64,000 nt of DNA from Siniperca chuatsi (taxonomy: Eukaryota > Chordata > Actinopteri > Centrarchiformes > Sinipercidae): NCBI RefSeq assembly GCF_020085105.1, contig NC_058058.1:5367675-5431674 (forward strand), read 5' to 3'. Each line of letters opens with the position of its first letter. Position 1 is the first letter of the stretch. The notes under the pieces are model-generated. The model saw only the letters and a program-made list of their open reading frames with translations. It ran no database searches and was not told the DNA's origin. The position numbers and the translations under genes were made by a program. Positions 42,787-56,000 of the stretch are shown here, piece by piece.

Positions 42787-44084
42787 GTCTACCATAATAT
42801 AATTCTCACAAATCTACAGTCCTTATTCCTCAAAAATGCTACAACACCAAAGCAAATATGAGGTTTCAGTGGCCTGATTTAAACAAATCAAGCAGGTATC
42901 TTTGGCCAGGTAGTCATGTGTAGGTTTGTTGCTGGTATTTTGTCCTAACAAGTGTCAGTGGAAGAGCAAAATTCCTACTTAAAAGATTGTAACTTTGGAA
43001 GATAAAGTACATACAGGTATTATATTAAGATGTATTTGAGTTAAAATAGAAAAAAATGTATATAGGAATGTCATTCTTGTGGCAAATAGTCATTTTGTTG
43101 TAGTGCTGTTGTTGTTTTGGGAAATCTGACATCCATAATTTCACACTCTTAGTTGAGTTCAAGTTGACCAGGCTTGGCAAGGATCAGAGTGCTTTGAGAA
43201 GAGTTGTTAGTAATTTTGTTTTTTCATTCAAATCTTCTCTTTCCAGCTGTTTCTCTCTGTCTCTCCCATTATCTATCCATCTAATTATCCCACCTTAATG
43301 ACTCTGTGCTACTACTGCTTAGTCTAATCCAGTGCAGTAGTCGGAAAAGGTCAAAGAGTCTACTCATGCAAGCTGGCTCCTGTCCATCTCATTGTCCCCA
43401 TGGGATGACCACGAAGCTACTCTCGCATGTATATCTCTCTTGTACTCTCTGGTATACCCTCTCTTCCATCACCGTTTTTCTTTTCTCTGTCTTCTTTCCT
43501 TCCTTCCTCTCTTCCTTTCATCTGGTTTGTGGTCATTTTGTTGTGAGTGGAGAGCTGATTGACTCGTCACACTGCAGGAGAGCTGCTCTCCAGCTCACCA
43601 CACAGTGCCATGTCTTGGACTCACACACATCTCTTTCAGCTTTGAAGACGCTTTATCTATAAAACTCAGTTTAATAGTATATTTTACTTTACAGCAGCAC
43701 TATAGATTTTCTTGTCAAGGACTGTTGGCAGTGCTCTCCCTTGGGTATTTGAAGAGCTAATATGTGAAATGCTAGCGTAGCAGGATGGTGCAGAGCGGGA
43801 GGGGGAGGGAAGAGGGAGATTGAAGTTGGCATGCTTCTACTTTGCAGAGGTGTTCAATTAACCACTGATCTCAAATTAGCAATACATCTGTACCTTAAGA
43901 AATCTAACCTCTTTTAAATAAAAATATTCTCATGTCAAATAAAATGATCCCATCTTGATATAATTATCGCATTATATCTATTTTTAGAAAATTGTGATTT
44001 GAACCTAAAGGAGCCATAATGATGCTATAAAAAGTTTTTCTTATTTGTTGTGAGTTTCTTTTTTCCACACACAGACTATTCAAG

Positions 44085-47000
44085 ATGAAAGTAATCAGCG
44101 CTTTGGTGCTTTGCGCCCTGTTCTGCACTGGTAAGCACAAACATAATGAGTCACTTGGGAGCGGGTTTAGATAAATGAATGGCTGAAACAGACTTCCTGC
44201 AAAACTGAATTTGTTTCAACTGAATGATTAGCATAGATTCTATGAAAACCACACCAAAGGAAGCTTTTTTTAGTCAAGTTATTTTATGATCTATTTAATT
44301 TCTACTCATTTGCTTTCCTTCATTTTCTTATGAGAAAGACTGTATTTACATCTGGTCTATTTTTAGCTGTCATTATCGGAGGCATTTACATTTCAAATGG
44401 TTTCATACTTTTTGGGGAAGTGGTTTTTTAGTAAGAACAAAGGAACTCTGACTTATTTAGAGATCTTTGTACAAATCAGCAGACAACAAAAAAAAGTGTA
44501 TTTTAAAATAAACTCCTCTCTGTTTTTCTTTCACAGTTGTGTCAGCATCTTTGAAAGGTAAAACTGCATGCTTGTTTGGATTGCAATACATGACTAAGAA
44601 TGCTTTTTGAGAATTAACAGATTGTATGCATGAGAAAAGATGAGTGATAGTGTGATCAGTTTCAAATCTGGGCAGAGAAAGTAAATAAGAAATAGCAGGT
44701 TGTCTATAATATCTAATAAAACATCTTGATTATTTCGACTAGTCAAAGAGGAACACAGGACAGCTTTCTTTGGCGAGGACGTTCACATCGATGTCCCGCC
44801 TGGGAACGTTAGTGAGGTTGTGTTCAAACCCAGGACCAATCGCTCCTCTGAGGTGGTTCTGCTGCAAGCAGGCCAGGTGGTGAATTCACGGGGCCGTATC
44901 AACTCTCGGAGCCACCTTGTGCTGGAGGACGTGCAGGAGGAGGACGAGGGGTTGTACGTCATCAAGAACACCAACAACCCCAACACAGCCAAGCACTTCA
45001 TCCTCATTGTCAGGGGTAAGCTGTCTGCTGCACTCTTATCCAGAGGTGGGGAGAGCGTTAGAAAGGGTTCCCCTGACTAAAGTCTTAGTTCTGGGAGTGA
45101 ATAGTGGTACCTCTTTAGAAAACTGGTTTGGTGGGGGAGAAACAACTTGAACAAAGACTTTTATGTCTTTTCTGGAGAAATACAGAAAATGAACCTATAC
45201 AGATTCTTTGTCGTCCCACAATACAACTGTGGGAGGAATTACAAACCTGTTTTATAATCTTTTTTTTTTTTTTGATGTACTAGATAAACAGTGGCCCTAA
45301 TCTTTGTATTAGAAAATACAGAAACATGCTCGTCAGCAAGCTAGCTTGATTCCTTATCAACCGCTAGAAAACGTGCTGTATCAGGGCATACATAAGACAA
45401 ACACAGGTAAAAACATAGGACTATAAGAATGCTATTAGCACCAACAATTTGCTATGTCACAAAATACCATGTATAATCAAACAAATCGTATGTTGTATAA
45501 GTTCACCAAGCTTTATTTGTATAACACAAAATTTCAAAGATTAGGTAGATATAATAGAAGATTCTGTTAAGGTTTGGAGATTTCGCGTTAAAGTTAAGGA
45601 ATCACACAACCAGCCATAAAACTATTTCACCATTGATACTCTGCTGAACAACACAGTTGATTTGTACATAATGACTTCCACCACATCATGACAAAGCCCG
45701 GTCACCAAGATCCTGCTTTGACCTTTATTTCCTCTGGTCTTGTTTGTCAGACTGCGCTTTGGAGCAAGTGGTGAAGTATGGAGAATCTTACTACATCCAT
45801 CTCAACCACATCGAAGGCCCCATCACCCTGGAGTTCAGGTACGGTCAGTGAAAGTGCGACAGAAAAAAAGGATTCACAAATCTGGATTCAACATGGAGTC
45901 TATCACAGATTGTTTAGCTCTTCTGGCCTAAATTTAAAAGCCAACCAGGGACGGGGGCTGCAAAATTAGCTTCAGCTAGACGCCCTATATACATTACATC
46001 TGTTGTGTTGCTTCTCCGATGTTTATCTGTGTGGTCCCTGTTAAATAAACTCAAAAATAAATAAATAAATAGGACAGGGAAATGCTGCTGCTCTGCTAGC
46101 TGTTGGTTCAAACCTCTGACTCTACCCCAATCAGTGATGTCACAACAGGTGCAATTAGAGGTAAAACACCTGCTGCAACATCACTGATTGGGTTGAACAA
46201 GATTTACACAGATTGCTCAAATGTTAATTTAGGTAACATCTGTTCTCTCTATTTGATTTTTAACCATGTTAAGGCCCAGTCTGGTTCAGGCCAATCAGAC
46301 TGAGACACAGCACACAACAGAGCCTCCACCCGTGGTGCTGTACAACCAGACGGCAGTGTCGGCAGAAGAGTATGTGGGACGCCTCAGTGTGTCGGAGAAA
46401 CGGGTGACGCTGCACTCTGTCAGGATGACCGACGAGGGGAGCTTTACAGTGCTGGACCGTGAGGGTAAAGTCAGGAGGAGGAACTGTCTGAATGTCAGAG
46501 GTGAGGAGAGATCTGTGCTTTGCTGCATCCTCTCAGCTTTAATTGACCTATCAATCTCACGTGCATGTGTCATTATTCTGTACATGCTGGTGTTATGTGC
46601 ATCTGAGTGTATCTGATTTAAGTGCAGTGCTGATGTCTGCGCAGAGAATAATTGCTGAGAAATGTTACAAGCCAGGTCTTTGATATAAGCCTACATTGTT
46701 TTCACAAGGTGTTAGTTGTCTATACCTTTATTATAAAAGTACCAACTATGTTAGGCTTTTTGTGTTTCACATATTGCAAATTTTCATCTTGGCCTTGAGT
46801 CACTGTCTGCATTATCTCATTCCTGAGTGTATTACCTAATGCCTTAATCTCAGAAAAGGTCTTTATTTAATGTATTTAAAATGAGGTTAAACCTGCCTGC
46901 AGGGGTACTTGGTCTGCAGCAGTAAAGAATAGGATGTAGATAAAAATATATCAAGAACACATTTACTTTAATGAAGGTTAGGGAACAAAATAAATTAACT

Positions 47001-50000
47001 GATACAATGGCTTCTCTATGCTAAGAAAGAACACTTGGCTTTAAACAAGACTGAGCTAGTGACTCTTTGAGTCTGTTCTGTGGCACAGCGGTGGATTGAG
47101 CTAAATGCTAATATTAGCATGCTAACATGCTCACAATGGCAATGCTGATGTTTAGCAGGTAATGTTTACCATTTACGATTTTTGTTTTAATTAACATTAC
47201 CACGTCACACAAAATACAGCAGGAATATGAATTAGTATTGCAGATGATTTTTGGTCATAAATGAAAAACGTTTTGACGTGATGATGGTGCTGGATGAAAA
47301 GTAAAAGGATCACTAAAGTTAATAATTCATCCTTTGGATTACATGAATGATTCATCCTTTGGGTTACATGAATGTCTTTACCAAATATCATGTCAGTCCA
47401 TCTAATAGTTGTCGATACATGTCACTCAAAACCAAAAATGTCAAGCAGCTGGTGGCGCTAGTGGAAAGGTCAGGGAATAAACAAAGTCATTAGGATTCAT
47501 CCTCTGGGGAGCGTGGATGTCTGTACAAAACTTTGTGCCAATCCATCAAGTAGTGGACTAAAGTGATGGACTGACTGGTCAACGAACATTACCATGCCGC
47601 TAGCATGGCTAAAAATTATATCATGTACATCTCCTGACTATCGATGTATCTGCAAGGTGTTATTAGATATATAGGGTGGCAGTGCAATTGTATTGCGTTT
47701 TTTAGCTGTTTATGCTATTACTGCTAAAAGTGAACAACTAGCATCATTAAGACGGTGTAGTCCCTCATTCGTCCAGGAGTGTTCTATCGTAGAAAAGGTT
47801 TCAGTCGTAGTCATCTGGACACTGTTTTCAGAATCAAGACGTTTGGCTCCCATCCGGAAGTCACAATCTGAGAATGACTTCTGGATGGGAGCCAAACGCC
47901 TTGATTCTGAAAACAGTGTCCAGATGACTACGACTGAAACCTTTTCTACAACTAGCATCATTAGCTATTAGCTGTTCACTGCCACACTCCAAAAGGCTTA
48001 AATCAAATCAAACCCTAGAAATGTGTCTACATTAGCATATACACATTGCTAGGCTAGCTATTCATGCACGCTGTACATCTGTTTATGTTTCTCCCTTTGC
48101 TTTTCCACAGAGCACCAGAACTTCATGCACCTTTCCTATGGAGAAAACCTGAAAATTAAACTCTACGTGCACCATTCCAATGTTAACATTGTCTACAGGC
48201 GCAAATCAGACAATCAGGACCAGGTCATCCTGGACCAGGGGGTTCTGGTGACACAGCTGGACCCTCTGCTAGAGGGTAGGCTGACTGTGGAGGGATCAGA
48301 GCTCATCATGAAGAAGGTCCATGTGGCCGACACGGGTGTCTTCAAAGTGACAGATCTGGCTGGGTTTCCTGTGGCTCATGTCTACATAGAGGCAGACGGT
48401 AAGAGAAAAATACACATTTAAATGGTCAACATTTACAGTATGTATTTAGCAACATGCATTCTACATCTCCTGAAACAGTGCTCTGACTGCATGACCATAT
48501 GTTTTCAGACCTGTAACCTACCAAACTTTGAGAAACTGCTAGGCTACCTAAACCATAATGTTGCGCCAGTCAGAGTAAAACAACTGTAAAACATGGTATA
48601 AAGTTTATATACAAGGAGGCTGGCACATCCTGTGTGTGTGTTTACCAACCAAAGCTCATGTGCAAAAATTCAGAGCCTTTCTGAAGCAAATCCATCGATT
48701 TAGCATTGCACTCCCATAACATTGTCGGACTCATGATGCACAGTATAGAAAAAGAATATAAATCAATGCAGCAGAACCAGAGATATCGTCTTTTTTATTC
48801 CACACATTCTTCTTCCTTGTCAAAACATAGCACCTAACTTACCCACAGTGCAACTGAAACGCTGACAGTTTGGTCAGAGGTTCAAGTGTGTAATACTAGT
48901 AGCAGCTAATGTAGCCTCAAGCCGCTAGTCTCAAGTAGAGATGAGGAGCGGGCTACAGAGGTCTGGTAAGCTCACTTCTTTCTAACTCCACACCCCCAGA
49001 TATTTTTCATTTTCAAACTTATAGTCTTCAGCACCCACTGACGCTGACTCGAGTGACATCACTTGAGGCAAATTATCAGATTTAGTGCAGCTCCCTCTGG
49101 AGCCACAAAAGGCTTTATATAACTTTTTCACATATGCAGTAGGACTCCCCAAGACCTGTAAACAGACTTTGATGTGTAAAATTGGTCGAGTTCCCCATTA
49201 ACAGCTATTGGCAATTACTTTATACAATATTACAGTATATTGCTTTATGGTATTGCCTATTTTATGGAGCGATTTGAACTTTGCAACTGAACTGTTTGTG
49301 TCAAAGGGTAGTCATAAATGGAAATAATGAAACTGTGGCATGATATCAATAGCATATTTAAGGACGCGCAACACCATGATAACAGTGACTTAGACAATGG
49401 AAACAAATGAGATTGCCATGATTTAACTGATGACCTTTCATTTAGATATCCTAAGCTGTACAGGGGAAGAGATTTAATCTTTAACTAGATAACGACCAAC
49501 ATTTTAATGCAAGTTCATTAAAACAAGATTCAGTTTTAACAAGAAACTGAGATGAAAGATGAGTAGCTACACAGCAAAGTCAGTTTGAAACAACATTTCT
49601 GCAGTCACAGAAGACTTATTTTTCTCTGTGGTTGTTTTTGTTGTCTTCCCTCAGCCTATAAACTGCCTCCCCTGACTGTAGCCATCCTCTCCCTGCTGTG
49701 CCTGATCGCTCTCATGCTGCTGGTGTGCTTGCTGTCCTGTCTCTATAAAATGCATAAGAGGAACGAGAAGAGCAAGAAGCTGATGCTCATTGCTCAGCAG
49801 GCTGGCAAGGGAGACGGCGAGGCTTTCAGACAGGTAACACCCACCTAGTGCATTATCATTCTTCATTTCTGTGTGATGGAGGAATATTGTAGGGTCACTG
49901 CGATAGGAATAGGAAAAGGCTCGGAACGGTGGGCCTGTAGGCAAAATGAGTAGCGCATGTCATGTGGTAAGAGTTAGGTGTGTGTTTGTGTGTGTTGGCT

Positions 50001-53000
50001 GGGAAAGGATTAAAATGTAGAGGAGGGTTCTGTTCCTGCTGTGGGAGTCAGGATGGTCAGCTGGTTGACTTCCTCCCCTACAGTGCGGGACACATGGTTA
50101 CAGCAAAATTAAAGACAGCAACATGGCAGAGGACAACTCAGAGAAACATAGTATTTCTAGTACTGCTCCCTGGGTCTCTTTTCTCTTCCCTCACACCTAT
50201 ATGTACATGAACCATCCAGAGACACGAGTATGTCTGTCATATCTGTTTTTTTGAGAACTAGTCATTATTAGGTGCTATAGTCAGTGATCAAATTTTTTTG
50301 GATAATCCTCCTGCTGAATCCCATTGAATAGGAGCAGCAACTAAATGCCTAAAAGAGTAATGTAAATGTCAATGAACAGAAGGAATTCATGTGTGAAGTA
50401 AACCACTACAAATTCTATTTAAAGATTCAGACTAGATACAATGTTGACTGCAAATTGCTGTGACGCTGTTATTAACTACTCTATATGTTGGAGACTTAAG
50501 CCTGAAACATACTCCAACAAAAAAATCCACAAGTGTTGAAGCTTTGAGCTACAGGAAGCAATTTCCACACGTTTTGACGTCCTAAAATGTCACATTTTTC
50601 ATTTTTAATGAAGTACATGTACAGGTTACAGTCTCAAGCCTGGCACCAGATATTTCTGTACCAGCGCCTGAAATTGCAGTGTCTTTGCACAGAAAACACA
50701 TGATTAGTTGACAAATGAAAATGCTTTTTATCAATTTTAATGTACGTGCTGGTTAATAATACAAATCACTTCTGAACGTCAACAGAATATAGAGCACCCT
50801 GTGTTGTCACACAGATTCTCAGTTTAGCACCCACCATGTAAACAATAACATGTTTTTAGTTTGAGTTATTTTCACGATTTATTGTAATTTTGATTAATCA
50901 GTTTTTAGAGTGCCTTTTTTAAAATGGTTGATTTACTACAAAAAAGCCCTTTGAGGCGTCGTCATTACCATGTTTCTTGTTCTTAAAATGTAAATTTTGA
51001 ATAAAACTTTTCAATTAGGAATTAATTGTGAGCGCCCTCAAAGGTTGTGCTGAGCCTGTAGGGACAAAAATAAAATAAAATACAAACCAATGATTGTTTT
51101 CCAATTGGCTATTTCAAATCTTTGCTCTCCTTTTATTCACCTGCTCAATACTGGCTGATTAACTGACTGATTGGATGATTTAGAGGAGTTGACAGTTAAC
51201 CCTTCTATCACCACAACCCTCCACTCAGCGTCCCCAGTTGGGGGATTTGTTAACTGAATTATGGACCAATTAAAAACACATTACAAACAGATGACTCACC
51301 TATAGAAAACACTCATAAATCAGGCTGATTGCTCTACCAAGGGATACTAGCCCAATACAAAGACCAAACTGGTATAAGAAGGATGTCCAGATCAATTGTA
51401 TAAAAGTTTAATAAAAAAAAGTGTTGATGATGTATGCCATATATTATCACCAAAGATCATCAAAATTCAGCATTGATGTAATTCTGCTTTAATTCTGCTA
51501 TCATATATGTTTAAAGAAGGTGGGACGGATGGTTAGTTTACAACAGAACTATCTTAATTTGAAACAAATTCAGACAAACTAAATTACCTTTATATGATTT
51601 TTGCTAAGCTAATATAATAAAATCAGTGCCTTTTACTGCTTTCCCAAATGGTTGACTAAATTATTGGATCATTTAAAATAGGTGACAGTTAACCCCTCCT
51701 TCCCCAACCCGCAGCCCTACTACATGATCTTTTAAACTGATTGAATTTCTCCACTGCAGACAGACTCACTCGTTGTAAACAACCCAGAAACAGCCGCTGA
51801 GACTGATTGCTTTGCAGAGACTATTAAATGATGTTTAGACAATATATACGACATACATATTACTTAACCTGGAATTGTAAATCTCCGTTTGAGTTCAGCG
51901 TTGTTATGAGATAGGGAATTATGCATATTTTACAATTTGCATTCTTACCCCGTTCAAATCCAGCTCTCTTTGAAAACATTTTAATAGAGCTGCTACACAT
52001 AACCATAACTCATTTTTGAGCAATTTTTCAAATTGAAACTTTACAATTCTACTGTCACTTTACACTACAAATTAGTATTTCAATCAGGAGAGACAAGTGA
52101 TTGAAGTAAAGATAGAATTTATTAAAACAGATGATGAGCGGTGTTAATCTTGACAGAGTCTCTGGTGCTCAGACTCCGCGAGGAGATATTTGGCAGTGGA
52201 GGGCGTCTGCCCTGAGCAGCGGAGGAATAAATCCCCCTGTGGAGTCCGGACTCTGGTGGTGGTGGCTGAAGACTCTGCTGAGGCTGAAGGATGAGAGGCT
52301 GATGGGGTGATGAGCTGGAGGATCTGCGAGGACTGTGTGGAGATGGGGAGGTACAGGGCCGCACAGCCGTTTCATGAACGTACTGAAAGCAGAGAGAGAA
52401 TCATGACGGTAGTAGAATGATAGGTTGGCAAAGAAGATGTGTAACTGTTGGATTGACAAGACCAGCTGATGGAACAGCTGATGTCCCGATTTAACAGCCC
52501 AGGATAGTGACAGCAGGAATAATAGTGAGCATGTGTGAGAAGAGTGAATGGCAGAATGAAGATACTATGCCTACCATGCGAAAGTCTAGTCTTCCTGACT
52601 GAACTTACGCTAAAGCTTCATTTGTGTATGATGTCACATTTATGTTACTTATCTTTGTCTTTCTCTGTTCCCTCACAGTATTTGTGTTTCTGTGTTTTTG
52701 CTATGCCACCCTAAATTCATATTTAGGACACCTATGACATTATAAACAACTCTCAGGAATTTGCAGGGTACAGCTGACACTCTCGTGATGCTGTTCGATG
52801 CAAGAGTCCTTATCTCGAACTTGTCATTTTGAGTTTGCTTCACATTTTGGGTGGGTAACTACATTCAGTACATCGGCATTGCAACACAAAGACAACAACC
52901 AGCTGGATTTATAGGATAAATGTTGGTAGATTACCACAATGGGTTAGATTTAAGCTTTTAAGATAAGATTTAAGTTTATGCCTTGTATGTACGTATGTAT

Positions 53001-56000
53001 GTACGTTTGTATTTATTACTTCTAATATTTAAGAATCTCAGGAATGAGGTATCTCAAATGATAAATGTTTGTCCAGTTTATGATGTTTTTATGATGTGCA
53101 TCTTGGTTCAGTTTCACAAGTGGTGAGTGAATTCAAATTACCGCAGCAGACATTAGGCCTTTATACTCACAGCTGGATGTCTGTTGGTGGCCCAGCTAAT
53201 GCTGTTGCCTGTGCGTTGCGTTTCTCCCTCTTACTTTAAGGAACCTCAAACGGAGCCTCTTCTTGGTGAGAGAATTGTGTTCTGGCCTCTTTTTTCTGCT
53301 TTATCTTCTTCATATTGGTGTCTAGAGAAATGTACTGCTTTTTGGGCAAATAAGCTCCTTGATCAACTTGCTGTTGTGTGACAAGATTATTGGTGACAGT
53401 TTCAGAAATGTGTGTTCAGTATTTTGTAAATTGTGTTGCTTTTGAGATGATAACAATCCATTAAAGAAATTGAGCACCAGCAGACTAAATAAATCCTGGA
53501 CACTGAGGAGAAACTGCTGTCAATCTTAATGAACAAGCAGAAGTTTATCGAAGACCTAATTTGACAAAAAGTCAATACCTTAAATGGATCTAGCACCACA
53601 ACTTGGGACAAGCTGTCTCCGTGATCCTTACAGACTTTTCAATATTCAAATGACTGAGCTGTGCATGAGAATCCCTTTTTATATAAGTATTTATTAGTAT
53701 ATTTTTGTCATATGTGGTCAGATAGCTCCAAATTCTTTCATAAAATAGGAATAGAAACCAATGGTGATCAGGAACTTATGAAATTAATCTTAAAATGTAT
53801 AATGTACTTGATTGATTTAAATGATTGGCAGTAGTGTATGCATTTTGTAGTTTATAGACTAAACATGGAAATACACCAGTATGGCCCCTTAAGAAAAAAG
53901 AATGGGGTTAGATATAAGGCTCAATATCATTTTTTTAGCTTTGGTAAAGGGCATAGGAGGCCAGTTATATGTCGGTGCTTAATTTTAAAAAATGTGTTGG
54001 TTTGACAAGCTCAGTCAAGAGTACGATCTGTCTTCCAGGATTTTAGATACAGTTTTGAACCAGGTCGGGGTGCACACTGCAAAAAAGTTTCATTTTAACA
54101 AGTAACTGAATCCAATATTTTCTTTTAAAATCTTATGTTTCTTAAAACAAGTCAAAATCCCAGCTCAGGGGGAGAGCTGTTTGTACTTGGCTCCATTTCA
54201 GTTTGTGAAACAAGAGAAAGGAGGCCAGGTCTTTTCACTTGCTTTAAGAAAATGAGATTTTAAACTTGAGTGTAGAGACTAAATAACCTGTTGAGATGGT
54301 TTATATCTCCTCTATATTGGTGTGTAACTGCAGCTGAACAATAATATAGGGAAAGTCACACTAATGTCATGTGTGACTTTCCAACGTTTGTGACTGAACA
54401 TTTGCACCACCCATTCCTCTGCTTTGTCTTTCTTGCTTTCCTCCCTTGTTTCTTTCTTTCTTTTTCTCTCCGCTGATAAACTGCTCAGACCTAGCACACA
54501 CATGCACATATTTCTGACTTCAGTGTTTTATTGTGTGGGGAGAATTACAATGGAAATATCCGATGTGTATGTGTGGGTATCTGTGCTGGTTTTGCGTGTG
54601 GTGTACGTGTTAAGGGCAGTAGTGATTAACCTGTATGAGCTTTGTTAAATCTTCCATGATGTTATTCTTGGTTGTTTTCTAAGAATTGTCACTGTGTAAT
54701 CAACTACTTGCCCAGAAAGTCTGTGGGTGGGCTGCCAGTGTTTTTTTGTGTCTGTCTGTGTTTGTCTAGTTTTCTGTGCATTAGATGTTATGTGTTCATA
54801 TTGTAGTTTTCAAGTGATGCAAAGCAATAGATTAACGTGTGACATGACATCAAGACACTCCCTCTATGGCATGCTGTTTTTACATTTATTCCCAAATATC
54901 ACTAGTCACAAAAGACACCATTACTTACATTTTAATGACTAATCACTATTCCTCACGTTATTTGTTCCTTCTTTTGTATTAGTGAAGTCTTTTTAATGAG
55001 CAGTGGTCAGAAATTTGGCTCTAACTATTTACTTTTCTGGCTTTACTTGCAACTATTTAATATGGACTTGTACATATTTTTAATATTTCTAGTCACCAGT
55101 TTCTGTTTAAAAGGTAACAAGACAAAGAGTCTACAGCCACACTAGCGGCACTGTGGGTCTGTACTTTACTGTACTGCTAAATGCTAACGTCAACATGCTA
55201 ACATGCTCATGAAGACAATGTTGATGTTTAGCAGGTATAATGTTTACCATGTTCGCCATCTTAGTTTAGCATGTTTGCATGCTAACATTTGCTAACACAA
55301 ACGACAGCTGAGGCTGACGGGAATGTCATTAGTTTTGTAAGTATTCATAAACCAAAGTATTGAACAAATTCAAATTTGAACCTGATGATGGAGCTAGATG
55401 AAAAGTTAAGGAAAGAAGAGGTATTCATCCTGAGGGGAACATGAATGTCTGTACCAAATTTTATAGTTAAGAAGACGTTTCACTCAAAACTACAAATGTT
55501 AACTAAATGGCGGCGTTACAGGAAAAGTTAATCCATTGTGTAGATGTTGAGATATTTCACTGGATAAGTGAAAACTTTGACCTGCTGGTGGCGCTAAAGG
55601 AAAAGTCAGGGAATCTCTAAAGTCAGATTCATCTTCTGGCCACCATAAATGTCTGTATAAAATTTCATTCAGATCGACATTGCCATCCATACAGCCATGC
55701 CGCTAGCAAGCTTTAGTTATTAGCTTTTCAGTACTTACTAGTAGCTGTTATTTGCTCCCTAATTTAGCACAAAAAAGACCATTCTGTTATGATTTTCATG
55801 TCACTACTTCACTATTACTAGTAGCTAATAAATAGTGACTGGTAGTATTTTCATAGTTTTTATTCAGTGCCAAGATAAGTAGTATAACACTATACTAAAA
55901 TGAAAATAACATTAAAATAACATTACATTTCATATGTATTAGAGCTTCTTAAAAGGTTACTATAAAAAATGAAACATGATCAGTAAAAGTTAGTAAAAGC

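Noticed and set aside
47693-47971. Paired sense and antisense open frames with matching peptides
   Set aside because: Both come from the snapback retroposon, whose halves are reverse complements.
53241-53265. 25-nt plus-strand microexon between TTTAAG and GTGAGAG in intron 7
   Set aside because: The length is not divisible by three while both flanking exons are phase 0; it would break the frame.
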